The position numbers and the translations under genes were made by a program. The notes below the pieces were generated by a model. It did no database searches. It was not told the origin of the DNA and saw only the letters and a program-made list of their open reading frames with translations. Shown here piece after piece: positions 1-7,033 of a stretch of DNA of 16,960 nt. The stretch is from contig JAZBPA010000220.1 in assembly GCA_036351435.1 (NCBI GenBank), positions 1-16,960 on the forward strand, written 5' to 3'. Numbering within the stretch: the stretch's first letter is position 1; each line of letters opens with the position of its first letter. The DNA comes from JAAUQA01 sp036351435. GTDB taxonomy: Bacteria > Pseudomonadota > Gammaproteobacteria > Competibacterales > Competibacteraceae.

Positions 1-24
1 ATGACACGAACCTTCCAGCAGCAT
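1..24 (-). CDS. 5' end of a gene downstream of metH, probably a GFA/CENP-V-family protein (partial)
   Basis: On the minus strand an ATG at 24-22 is preceded by a near-perfect Shine-Dalgarno, AGGAGGG, five bases upstream. The eight codons left in the window read MLLEGSCH. In GFA-domain proteins (glutathione-dependent formaldehyde-activating-like, CENP-V fold, formerly DUF636) the N-terminus commonly reads roughly EGSCHCGAV, where the cysteines bind zinc. The visible residues end exactly where the second cysteine would follow. The gene starts 43 bases after the metH stop on the same strand, so co-transcription is likely. The strong ribosome binding site is seen directly. The family assignment rests on eight residues and is an inference. 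Confidence 0.5.
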
Positions 25-67
25 GAGAGCCCTCCTCTATCGGTGGGTGACCACAAACTGTATCCGT

Positions 68-3000
68 TCAATCCGGATCGTAACCCAGACTAGGCGCCAG
101 CCAACGTTCCGCCTCGCGCAAACTCATACCTTTGCGCTGGGCATAATCTTCCACTTGATCGCGCTCAATTCTTCCCAAACCAAAGTAACGCGCTTCTGGA
201 TGCGCAAAATACCAGCCTGATACCGCTGCCGTCGGCAACATCGCGTAACTCTCGGTTAAGGAGATACCGGCTTGGGCTTGCACATCCAATAAACGCCATA
301 ACAAATCCTTTTCTGTATGATCCGGGCAGGCTGGATAGCCGGGAGCGGGCCGAATACCGCGATATTGTTCGTCAATCAACGCTTCATTTGCCAGATCTTC
401 GTCAGCAGCATAACCCCAAAACTCTTTGCGCACCCGCAGGTGCAGGTGTTCTGCGAAAGCTTCGGCTAATCGATCCGCCAGGGCTTTCAATAAAATGCCG
501 TTGTAGTCGTCATGATCTTGGGCAAATGCGGCAAGGTGTTCCTCAATGCCGTGCCCAGCGGTAACGGCAAACGCGCCGATATAATCGGCTACGCCGCTGG
601 ATTTAGGCGCTACCAAATCGGCCAAGCATTGATTGGGTTTGCCGGGCGGGCGGCGAGTTTGCTGTCTGAGATGATGCAGGGTCAGCAACACTTGGCTGCG
701 ACTGTCATCGGTATAGAGTTCGATGTCGTCGTCGCCGATGCTATTGGCCGGGAAGAAGCCGATGATCCCGCTAGCCCTCAGCCATTTTTCCTGAACGATT
801 CGATCCAGCATGGTCAGGGCATCGTCATATAGATGCCGGGCCTGTTCGCCGACCACTTGATCATCCAAGATCTGCGGAAATCGCCCGCGCAGTTCCCAGG
901 TTTGGAAAAAGGGCGTCCAGTCAATGGTGTTCGCTAGATCACCCAAGGGATAATCCGCAAACAGCTGTGTCCCCAGCCTTTCGGGTCGAGGTGGGGTATA
1001 AGCGCTCCATTCAGGTGCAAATTTATTGCGCCGCGCTTCGTCCAGGGTGATGTGAGCGTCTTTGCGTTGCCGACCTTTATGTTGTTCACGTTTGGTTGCG
1101 TAATCGGCCTTGATCTGAGCAACATACTCGTCCCGTCCGCTCGGGCTGACCATATTCTGCGCAACGCCCACGGCCCGTGACGCATCCTTGACGTAAACCA
1201 CCGCTTGTTCATATTGGGGATCGATTTTGACCGCCGTATGCATTTGCGAAGTGGTCGCCCCGCCGATCAGCAGCGGCAGTTCGAAATTCTGCCGCTGCAT
1301 TTCTTTGGCAACATGCACCATTTCATCCAGAGAGGGCGTAATCAGACCCGATAAACCAATCATGCTGGCCTGTTCCTGTCGGGCGGTGTCGAGGATTTTC
1401 TGCGCCGGTACCATCACACCGAGATCAACGACCTCGAAATTGTTGCATTGGAGCACCACGCCGACGATATTCTTGCCGATGTCATGGACATCGCCCTTCA
1501 CCGTAGCCATGATGATTTTGCCGTTGGAGCGGGAGGCTTCGCCCGCTTGTTTTTCCGCTTCGATATACGGGATGAGATGGGCGACTGCCTTTTTCATCAC
1601 CCGTGCGGATTTGACCACTTGGGGCAGAAACATCTTGCCCTCGCCAAAGAGATCGCCGACCACGTTCATGCCGTCCATCAGCGGTCCTTCGATGACATGC
1701 AGCGGTCGTTCGGCGTGCTGACGTGCCTCCTCGGTGTCGCTTTCGACATACTCGTCGATGCCTTTAACCAGGGCGTGTTCCAGCCGTTTGGCGACCGGCC
1801 ATTCGCGCCAAGCCAGATCTTCCTTACGGGCCTGGGCGGGACCACCTTTGAAACGCTCGGCAATTTCCAGCAAACGATCCGTGGCATCGTTGCGGCGATT
1901 GAGAATCACATCCTCTACCCGCTCGCGCAATTCCGGCTCGATTTCAGCATAAATAGCTAATTGACCGGCGTTGACGATGCCCATATCCATACCGGCGCGA
2001 ATGGCATGATAGAGAAACACCGAGTGCATGGCTTCGCGCACCGGATCATTACCGCGAAACGAAAACGAGGCATTAGATACTCCACCGGAGATCATGGCAT
2101 ACGGCAGGGTTCGTTTAATTTCCCGCGTCGCTTCGATGAAATCTACCGAATAGTTATTGTGTTCTTCGATACCGGTCGCCACGGCGAAGATATTGGGATC
2201 GAAAATAATATCCTCGGGCGGAAATCCGACCTGCTCGGTGAGTATCTTGTAACTACGCTGGCAAATCTCGACTTTACGCGCCTGGGTATCGGCTTGGCCG
2301 GTTTCATCGAAGGCCATGACGATGACCGCAGCACCGTAACGACGGACCAGTTTCGCATGGTGGATAAACGCCTCTTCACCTTCCTTGAGACTGATCGAAT
2401 TGACCACCGACTTGCCTTGGACGCACTTCAAACCCGCTTCAATGATCGACCACTTCGAGGAATCAAGCATGATCGGCACCCGAGCGATATCCGGTTCGGC
2501 TGCTACCAGATTGAGAAACGTGACCATGGCCTGCTCGGAATCCAACATGCCCTCATCCATGTTGATGTCGATAATCTGCGCGCCGTTTTCCACCTGTTGG
2601 CGGGCGACTTTGAGGGCGGTGGTGTAATCGCCGGTTTTAATCAGCTTACGGAATATCGCTGAACCGGTGACGTTGGTGCGTTCACCCACATTAACGAACA
2701 GCGAATCGGGGCTGATCGTACAGGGTTCCAAGCCCGATAACCGACAGTACCGGGCGATTTCAGGGATGGGTCGTCCTGGTAGGTCGCTGACCGCTTCGGC
2801 AATCGCCTGGATGTGCGCCGGGGTAGTGCCGCAACAACCGCCAACCAGATTGACGAAGCCGCTTTCGGCGAATTCCCGGATGATGGCGGCCATTTCTTCC
2901 GGGCCCTGATCATAGCCGCCGAATTCGTTGGGCAAGCCCGCATTGGGATAAGCGGACACATAAGTATCGGCCAGCGTCGACAACTCTTCGATGTAAGGGC

Positions 3001-3763
3001 GTAGCTCTTTCGCGCCCAAAGCGCAATTCAAGCCGATGCATAGCGGTTCGGCATGACGTACTGAATTCCAGAACGCTTCCGTCACCTGACCGGACAGGGT
3101 GCGACCGGAGGCGTCGGTAATGGTGCCGGAGATAATGATGGGAATGTCGACACCGTGTTGGTCCCGATACTGATCAATCGCGAACAAGGCCGCTTTGGCG
3201 TTCAGCGTATCAAAAATGGTTTCTACCAGCAGCACATCGACGCCGCCATCGACCAAGCCTTTGACCGCTTCGGTATAAGCCGTGGCCAATTGATCGAAGG
3301 TGATCGTCCGGGCGCCGGGATCGTTGACATCGCGCGAAGCGGAAGCCGTTTGGCTGGTCGGGCCTAACGCGCCGGCGACAAAGCGCGGCTGACCGGTCCT
3401 CTCAGCGACGGCATCTGCTGCTTCGCGAGCCAGTCGCGCGGCGCCCACGTTCAATTCATAGACCAAATCCGCCATCTGATAATCGGCCATGGAAATGGAA
3501 GTGGAATTGAAGGTGTTGGTCTCAATCATATCCGCCCCGGCGTCTAAATAGGCCGTATGAATGTCGCGGATGATGTGCGGTTGAGTAATCGCCAACAGAT
3601 CATTGTTGCCTTTGAGTTCTCCGGGCCAATCCTTGAACCGATCACCCCGATAGTCCATCTCGTCCAGCTCGTAACTTTGGATCATGGTGCCCATGGCCCC
3701 GTCCAGAATTACAATGCGATGTTCCAGGAGCTGTTTGAGTTGGGAGATACGGTCCGTAGTCAT
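68..3763 (-). CDS. metH: Cobalamin-dependent methionine synthase
   Basis: Cytoplasmic enzyme that moves the methyl group of 5-methyltetrahydrofolate to homocysteine through methylcobalamin, making methionine and tetrahydrofolate. The 1231-residue product is close to the E. coli length (1227) and has all four modules. The homocysteine domain (about 1-330) has zinc ligands C247, C310 and C311. The pterin-binding domain spans about 350-620. The cap and B12 domain (about 650-895) has DVHDIG at 758-763, with H760 as the cobalt ligand, and S811. The C-terminal SAM-dependent reactivation domain (about 900-1231) has RPAPGYPACPDH at 1138-1149. The ATG at 3763 gives an N-terminus like that of E. coli and has a modest GAGAG ribosome binding site six bases upstream. 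No canonical B12-box riboswitch was seen in the leader. The gene is intact, and a further gene follows 43 bases downstream. Confidence 0.98.
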   Translation of the reverse strand: MTTDRISQLKQLLEHRIVILDGAMGTMIQSYELDEMDYRGDRFKDWPGELKGNNDLLAITQPHIIRDIHTAYLDAGADMIETNTFNSTSISMADYQMADLVYELNVGAARLAREAADAVAERTGQPRFVAGALGPTSQTASASRDVNDPGARTITFDQLATAYTEAVKGLVDGGVDVLLVETIFDTLNAKAALFAIDQYRDQHGVDIPIIISGTITDASGRTLSGQVTEAFWNSVRHAEPLCIGLNCALGAKELRPYIEELSTLADTYVSAYPNAGLPNEFGGYDQGPEEMAAIIREFAESGFVNLVGGCCGTTPAHIQAIAEAVSDLPGRPIPEIARYCRLSGLEPCTISPDSLFVNVGERTNVTGSAIFRKLIKTGDYTTALKVARQQVENGAQIIDINMDEGMLDSEQAMVTFLNLVAAEPDIARVPIMLDSSKWSIIEAGLKCVQGKSVVNSISLKEGEEAFIHHAKLVRRYGAAVIVMAFDETGQADTQARKVEICQRSYKILTEQVGFPPEDIIFDPNIFAVATGIEEHNNYSVDFIEATREIKRTLPYAMISGGVSNASFSFRGNDPVREAMHSVFLYHAIRAGMDMGIVNAGQLAIYAEIEPELRERVEDVILNRRNDATDRLLEIAERFKGGPAQARKEDLAWREWPVAKRLEHALVKGIDEYVESDTEEARQHAERPLHVIEGPLMDGMNVVGDLFGEGKMFLPQVVKSARVMKKAVAHLIPYIEAEKQAGEASRSNGKIIMATVKGDVHDIGKNIVGVVLQCNNFEVVDLGVMVPAQKILDTARQEQASMIGLSGLITPSLDEMVHVAKEMQRQNFELPLLIGGATTSQMHTAVKIDPQYEQAVVYVKDASRAVGVAQNMVSPSGRDEYVAQIKADYATKREQHKGRQRKDAHITLDEARRNKFAPEWSAYTPPRPERLGTQLFADYPLGDLANTIDWTPFFQTWELRGRFPQILDDQVVGEQARHLYDDALTMLDRIVQEKWLRASGIIGFFPANSIGDDDIELYTDDSRSQVLLTLHHLRQQTRRPPGKPNQCLADLVAPKSSGVADYIGAFAVTAGHGIEEHLAAFAQDHDDYNGILLKALADRLAEAFAEHLHLRVRKEFWGYAADEDLANEALIDEQYRGIRPAPGYPACPDHTEKDLLWRLLDVQAQAGISLTESYAMLPTAAVSGWYFAHPEARYFGLGRIERDQVEDYAQRKGMSLREAERWLAPSLGYDPD

Positions 3764-3848
3764 GATGAACTCTCGTCAGGAAAGCTTAAGAATGGGTCAG
3801 GCGGGTATGAGCCATGGATTTTGTATGGATCGGCGCATTGAGGCAATC

Positions 3849-3876
3849 ATTTTAATTCAGCAGGAATGTTCGTCAG
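3849..3876 (-). promoter_or_regulatory. Candidate sigma-70 promoter of metH
   Basis: On the minus strand CTGACG (3876-3871, four of six matches to the -35 consensus) is followed after 16 bases by TAAAAT (3854-3849, five of six). Transcription would begin near 3842, giving a leader of about 78 bases. The match was found by eye and is unconfirmed. The -35 hexamer lies inside the inverted repeat at 3868-3885. Confidence 0.35.
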
Positions 3877-3885
3877 ACAACGAAC
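3868..3885. repeat. Inverted repeat overlapping the putative metH -35
   Basis: GTTCGT and ACGAAC form perfect six-base arms around a six-base centre (CAGACA). The repeat overlaps the proposed metH -35 hexamer, so it could be a repressor operator. No known regulator motif was recognised; in particular it is not the MetR pattern TGAA-N5-TTCA. Confidence 0.4.
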
Positions 3886-3940
3886 GGGGCAGGTGGGATG
3901 TTCAGTAACTCAATAAGCGGGGGTACTAGGCGATGCTGTT

Positions 3941-3965
3941 GCGCGCTATTGCTGATATAGCGCGC
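3941..3965. repeat. 9-bp perfect inverted repeat between the small gene and metH
   Basis: GCGCGCTAT (3941-3949) and ATAGCGCGC (3957-3965) are exact reverse complements around a seven-base loop. On the minus strand it lies 53 bases after the stop of the small gene and about 75 bases before the putative metH promoter. Neither strand has a T-run after it, so it is not a textbook intrinsic terminator. It could be an operator, an RNA-protecting hairpin or a weak terminator. Confidence 0.5.
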
Positions 3966-4017
3966 GTATGGGCGGGGACTCTGTTGAAACTAGAACGTAG
4001 AGAGTCGCAAGCAGCGC

Positions 4018-4197
4018 TTACGAGTGTACCCGCAGCTCGCTGCGCAATTGTCGACTCAATTGCTCAATAATCAACAAGCCATGCTGGGCATCTACAGGTT
4101 TTGTATAGGGGCCAAAGCACTCATCGTAGGCTTTGAACCACCAGCCACGCCGATCACACCAAACAAATGGATAATAAGTTCTATGGTTATTTTTCAT
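4018..4197 (-). CDS. Small hypothetical protein, Trp/Tyr-rich (59 aa)
   Basis: Unrecognised small gene. The preferred start is the ATG at 4197-4195, because a GGGGGA ribosome binding site sits four bases upstream. In-frame alternatives at 4218 (ATG) and 4224 (TTG) lack usable spacing. The product is 59 residues with no signal peptide or membrane segment. Its core contains WCDRRGWWFKAYDE and then FGPYTKP, followed by a likely helix rich in Leu, Gln and Glu. The pattern aromatic, Gly, Trp-Trp-Phe, Gly-Pro-Tyr, then an Ala/Leu helix looks like a single small beta-sheet domain. It vaguely recalls small gammaproteobacterial proteins with a G-W-Y/F ... GPF/Y signature, such as DUF6316-like proteins, but that likeness is from memory. 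It lies in the same direction as fnr upstream and metH downstream, separated by 212 and 254 bases, so it probably forms its own unit. Confidence 0.6.
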   Translation of the reverse strand: MKNNHRTYYPFVWCDRRGWWFKAYDECFGPYTKPVDAQHGLLIIEQLSRQLRSELRVHS

Positions 4198-4365
4198 TAC
4201 GTCCCCCAACTCAGCCATCCTCAAAGGGATAAATCCTTGTCTAACGCCCTATGGGCGAGAAGTTATAATGAAATCCTAGTCGGTAAAATTAGAACATGCA
4301 CACTAATCTTTGCGGTGCCAATTATAAGGTTTGAATCTAGTCAGGAGGGGCTGTGTTATAGCAGT

Positions 4366-4399
4366 CAGCGAATTGGCGCGGGAACAGCGCCAACCGCTG
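4366..4399 (-). terminator. Hairpin downstream of fnr, possible terminator
   Basis: TTGGCGC (4373-4379) pairs perfectly with GCGCCAA (4387-4393) across a seven-base loop. The outer arms CAGCG (4366-4370) and CGCTG (4395-4399) add five more pairs after a small asymmetric internal loop. It begins 11 bases beyond the fnr stop on the minus strand. Only a short TT follows on that strand, so termination may be weak or Rho-assisted. The remaining bases between it and the small gene (about 4225-4365) are AT-rich. They hold a TATAAT at 4264-4269 without a partner -35 and a short CGCCC-TAT-GGGCG palindrome at 4245-4257, and nothing else I could identify. Confidence 0.4.
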
Positions 4400-4409
4400 C
4401 AGAAAGGAA

Positions 4410-5180
4410 TTATTTGACGCGAATCTGGGGATTCTGAAGCTGATTGGACAAACCCGCCAACGTTTGCAACTGTTCCATCTCTTTCAGTTGAATATATTTA
4501 TTACGCACTTCAATCAGTCCTTGTTGCTGAAAGCGAGTGAACAGTCGGCTGACGGTTTCTACGGCCAAGCCGAGATAGTTACCAATGTCATGTCGGGACA
4601 TACTCAAATGAAATTCGCGCGGGGAAAAGCCACGTGCCTGAAACCGCATTGATAAGCTCAGTAACAAGGCGGCTAGGCGTTCCTCTGCAGATTTTTTGCC
4701 TAAAAGAGTCAGCAATTCGCCGTCAGCGTGAATTTCCCGACTCATGACCCGCAACAATTGCCTTCCCAGCCCGGGCACTGCAATTGATAACTCTTCCAAA
4801 CGGCTAAAGGGGATCTCGCAGATACTGGTGGTTTCCAGACTGCGCGCGCCGCAGGGATGGCGAGAGGTATTGATAGCATCCAAACCGATGAGTTCGCCGG
4901 GCAGATGAAAGCCGGTGATTTGTTCGCTACCATCTTCAGTAATGGTATAGGTTTTTACCGAACCGGAACGGATAGCGTAGAGGGAGTGAAAATCATCGCC
5001 CAGATGAAACACATAACTGCCGCGTGGCAATGGACGCCGCCGTTTGACAATGGTGTCCAAACGATCAACATCTTCAAGTTCGACGCCCATAGGCAAGCAC
5101 AGTTGGTGCAGATTGCAATTGCCGCACGCTTGCTTAACAAGGGCGATATCGATGACGTTACGGTTGTTAGGACCTGTCAT
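4410..5180 (-). CDS. fnr: FNR-type oxygen-sensing transcriptional regulator (Crp/Fnr family)
   Basis: Cytoplasmic global regulator. In FNR an oxygen-labile [4Fe-4S] cluster drives dimerisation and DNA binding under low oxygen. The product has 256 residues (E. coli FNR 250). The N-terminal cluster ligands C19, C22 and C28 keep the C-x2-C-x5-C spacing, and the fourth, C121, lies in SICEIPF. A cyclic-nucleotide-like beta barrel spans about 30-145 and a dimerisation helix with D153 follows. The winged helix has IGNYLGLAVETVSRLF at 199-214, whose E208, S211 and R212 match the recognition residues for TTGAT half-sites. This separates it from Crp and marks it as FNR/Anr type. The ATG at 5180 has a GGGA about eight bases upstream. 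It is divergent from tgt. No full TTGAT-N4-ATCAA box was found upstream, so autoregulation is not evident. Confidence 0.95.
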   Translation of the reverse strand: MTGPNNRNVIDIALVKQACGNCNLHQLCLPMGVELEDVDRLDTIVKRRRPLPRGSYVFHLGDDFHSLYAIRSGSVKTYTITEDGSEQITGFHLPGELIGLDAINTSRHPCGARSLETTSICEIPFSRLEELSIAVPGLGRQLLRVMSREIHADGELLTLLGKKSAEERLAALLLSLSMRFQARGFSPREFHLSMSRHDIGNYLGLAVETVSRLFTRFQQQGLIEVRNKYIQLKEMEQLQTLAGLSNQLQNPQIRVK

Positions 5181-5315
5181 TGCACATTCCCATAGGTCAG
5201 GAAGTGGAGCTTATCAAGCATGCTGCAAAGCCTTTTTAACGAACCCATTTAAACAAAACATTAAAAAATCCCAATAATTTCCGTGTTTTAATACGAGCAG
5301 CTTGACCGAAAACTG

Positions 5316-5343
5316 ATTATAGTTCATCTGAAACAATGCGCAA
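5316..5343 (-). promoter_or_regulatory. Candidate promoter of fnr
   Basis: On the minus strand a perfect -10, TATAAT (5321-5316), follows TTGCGC (5343-5338, only three of six) after 16 bases. The leader to the fnr ATG would be about 129 bases. The -10 is convincing by sequence; the -35 is weak, which fits a regulated promoter but does not show one. Confidence 0.35.
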
Positions 5344-5444
5344 GCTCTTGAAAAACCTCTAGTTAATTAAGGGTATCGGGCTTCCTTGAATAATTCAGTG
5401 CCGTCTATGCGCGAAGAAGGTGTATCCTGCTACGCCCACCGTCA

Positions 5445-5474
5445 TTGCATAATAACGCACCATAACAGTATAGA
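5445..5474 (+). promoter_or_regulatory. Candidate promoter of tgt-yajC-secDF
   Basis: TTGCAT (5445-5450) and TATAGA (5469-5474) are spaced 18 bases apart, each with four of six consensus matches. Transcription would start near 5481, leaving a leader of about a dozen bases before the tgt ATG at 5494. That fits the poor Shine-Dalgarno there. Assigned by eye. Confidence 0.4.
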
Positions 5475-5493
5475 TTTATTTCAGTAAGTCGCT

Positions 5494-6621
5494 ATGTATT
5501 TTCACCTCAATCAGATTGATGGCGCTGCTCGCAGCGGACGTTTAGATTTGCTGCATGGCTCGGTGACCACACCGGCATTTATGCCGGTAGGTACCTACGG
5601 CACGGTTAAAGCCATGACCCCCGAGGAACTACGGGAAACGGGTGCGGAAATTATTTTGGGCAACACGTTTCATTTGATGTTGCGCCCCGGCGTCGAAGTC
5701 ATTGCCCGGCACGGCGGATTGCATGAGTATATGCACTGGTCCGGGCCTATCTTGACCGATTCCGGCGGGTTTCAGGTCTTTAGTCTGGCTGCTATGCGTA
5801 AAGTGACACCAGAGGGAGTGAAGTTTCGCTCACCGATTGACGGCAACCCGGTGTTTCTGGGACCGGAAGAATCCATGGCGGTGCAACGGGCATTGGGTGC
5901 GGACATCGTGATGATCTTCGATGAATGTACGCCCTATCCGGCAACCGCTGATCAAGCGCGGACTTCTATGGAATTATCCTTGGCTTGGGCCGAGCGTAGC
6001 AAAATCGCGCACGGTGATAATCCGGCCGCTTTGTTCGGTATCGTGCAAGGCGGTATGTATCCCGAATTGCGCACCCTGTCTGCGCAGGGACTTCAGAAGT
6101 TAGGGTTCGACGGTTATGCCATCGGCGGCTTATCGGTAGGTGAATCGATAGCGGAACGGTTGCATGTTCTGGACGCTACAGTGCCGTTGTTACCCACTCA
6201 TGCGCCCCGTTATCTCATGGGGGTGGGTAAACCGGAAGACATCGTGGAGGCGGTGCGGCGCGGTGTCGATATGTTCGACTGCGTATTACCCACCCGCAAT
6301 GCCCGCAACGGACATTTGTTTACCCAATGGGGCGAGGTGCGCATTCGCAATAATGAACATCGATTCTCCACCGAACCGGTCGACGAATTCTGCACCTGTT
6401 ACACCTGCCGGAACTATAGTCGCGCCTATTTGCGTCATCTGGATAAATGTCGTGAAATTCTCGGTGCGCGGCTCAACACGATTCATAATCTGGCTTACTA
6501 TCACACCTTACTCGCTGAGCTGAGAGCCGCTATCGACACCGGACAATTGTCGGAGTTTATTGCCACATTCTACGAAAAGCGCGGGCAGCAAATCCCACCT
6601 GTGTATAATAGCGGCCTTTAA
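5494..6621 (+). CDS. tgt: tRNA-guanine transglycosylase (queuine tRNA-ribosyltransferase)
   Basis: Exchanges guanine 34 of tRNAs with a GUN anticodon (Asp, Asn, His, Tyr) for the queuosine precursor preQ1 in the cytoplasm. The product is 375 residues, the same as E. coli TGT, and is a TIM barrel. Catalytic D89 lies in LTDSGGFQ and the nucleophile D262 in FDCVLPTRNARNGH. The zinc site is C300, C302, C305 (CTCYTC) and H331. The substrate motif GGLSVGE lies at 211-217. The ATG at 5494 matches the E. coli start by alignment, although its ribosome binding site is weak (only a TAAG upstream). It is first in an apparent operon with yajC 52 bases downstream. The usual upstream partner queA is absent from this position, so preQ1 modification would have to be completed by a gene elsewhere. 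Confidence 0.98.
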   Translation: MYFHLNQIDGAARSGRLDLLHGSVTTPAFMPVGTYGTVKAMTPEELRETGAEIILGNTFHLMLRPGVEVIARHGGLHEYMHWSGPILTDSGGFQVFSLAAMRKVTPEGVKFRSPIDGNPVFLGPEESMAVQRALGADIVMIFDECTPYPATADQARTSMELSLAWAERSKIAHGDNPAALFGIVQGGMYPELRTLSAQGLQKLGFDGYAIGGLSVGESIAERLHVLDATVPLLPTHAPRYLMGVGKPEDIVEAVRRGVDMFDCVLPTRNARNGHLFTQWGEVRIRNNEHRFSTEPVDEFCTCYTCRNYSRAYLRHLDKCREILGARLNTIHNLAYYHTLLAELRAAIDTGQLSEFIATFYEKRGQQIPPVYNSGL

Positions 6622-6673
6622 TCGGGCGACGCATCATTTTCCCTCCATACACTTGAAAATATAGGAAAGTACC

Positions 6674-7003
6674 ATGAGCTTTTTCATTGCCGATGCCATG
6701 GCTCAGACCGCACCTCAGCAAGGCGCGGGTTTGGGCGCATTGCTGTTTCCCATTCTGCTGATTGTTATCTTTTACTTTCTGTTGATTCGGCCGCAAACCA
6801 AGCGCGCCAAAGAACACAAACTAATGGTGGAAGCCTTGAAGAAAGGCGACGAAATTGCCACTACCGGCGGTGTGATAGGACGCATCACCGAGGTGGGAGA
6901 AAATTTCATGCAGCTGGAAGTTGCCGAAAATATTCAGCTTAAAGTGCAAAAACAAGCGGTTGCCTCTTTGATGCCCAAGGGTACCTCGAAAGGTGATCTG
7001 TAG
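6674..7003 (+). CDS. yajC: Sec translocon accessory subunit YajC
   Basis: Small inner-membrane protein that associates with SecD and SecF and assists export through SecYEG. It has 109 residues (E. coli 110). A short N-terminal stretch is followed by one membrane helix at about 19-38 and then the family hallmark RPQTKR at 39-44. A cytoplasmic beta domain carries KGDEIATTGGVIG at 57-69. AGGAAA seven bases upstream of the ATG supports the start. It sits 52 bases after tgt and 30 bases before secD, the standard order in gammaproteobacteria, and is probably co-transcribed with both. Confidence 0.96.
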   Translation: MSFFIADAMAQTAPQQGAGLGALLFPILLIVIFYFLLIRPQTKRAKEHKLMVEALKKGDEIATTGGVIGRITEVGENFMQLEVAENIQLKVQKQAVASLMPKGTSKGDL

Positions 7004-7033
7004 CTTCCACGTTCGGTCTAGGAATAGCGACGT

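Larger units (their letters stand above)
5181..5493. other. Divergent fnr/tgt intergenic region (313 bases)
   Basis: This AT-rich spacer holds the candidate fnr promoter (minus) and the candidate tgt promoter (plus). A TTGAC at 5302-5306 resembles one FNR half-site, but the opposite half is missing. No open frame with a ribosome binding site, no tRNA-like fold and no long inverted repeat was seen. queA, often found directly upstream of tgt in gammaproteobacteria, is not here. Confidence 0.6.

Noticed and set aside
1..93. 30-codon plus-strand frame beginning with ATG at base 1
   Set aside because: It runs into the metH 3' end antisense and shows no coding character. The minus strand has a far better start with a strong ribosome binding site.
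1448..2662. Long plus-strand open frames opposite metH (170 and 233 codons)
   Set aside because: They lie antisense to a complete, well-conserved metH, lack ribosome binding sites, and their proteins look like reverse-strand shadows.
3764..4017. Cobalamin or SAH riboswitch in front of metH
   Set aside because: No B12-box-like or SAH-core sequence was recognised. A covariance-model search would settle it.
4264..4269. Plus-strand TATAAT as the promoter of a small RNA
   Set aside because: No -35 lies at proper spacing (TTGTCT at 4237-4242 is 21 bases away) and no gene follows on that strand.
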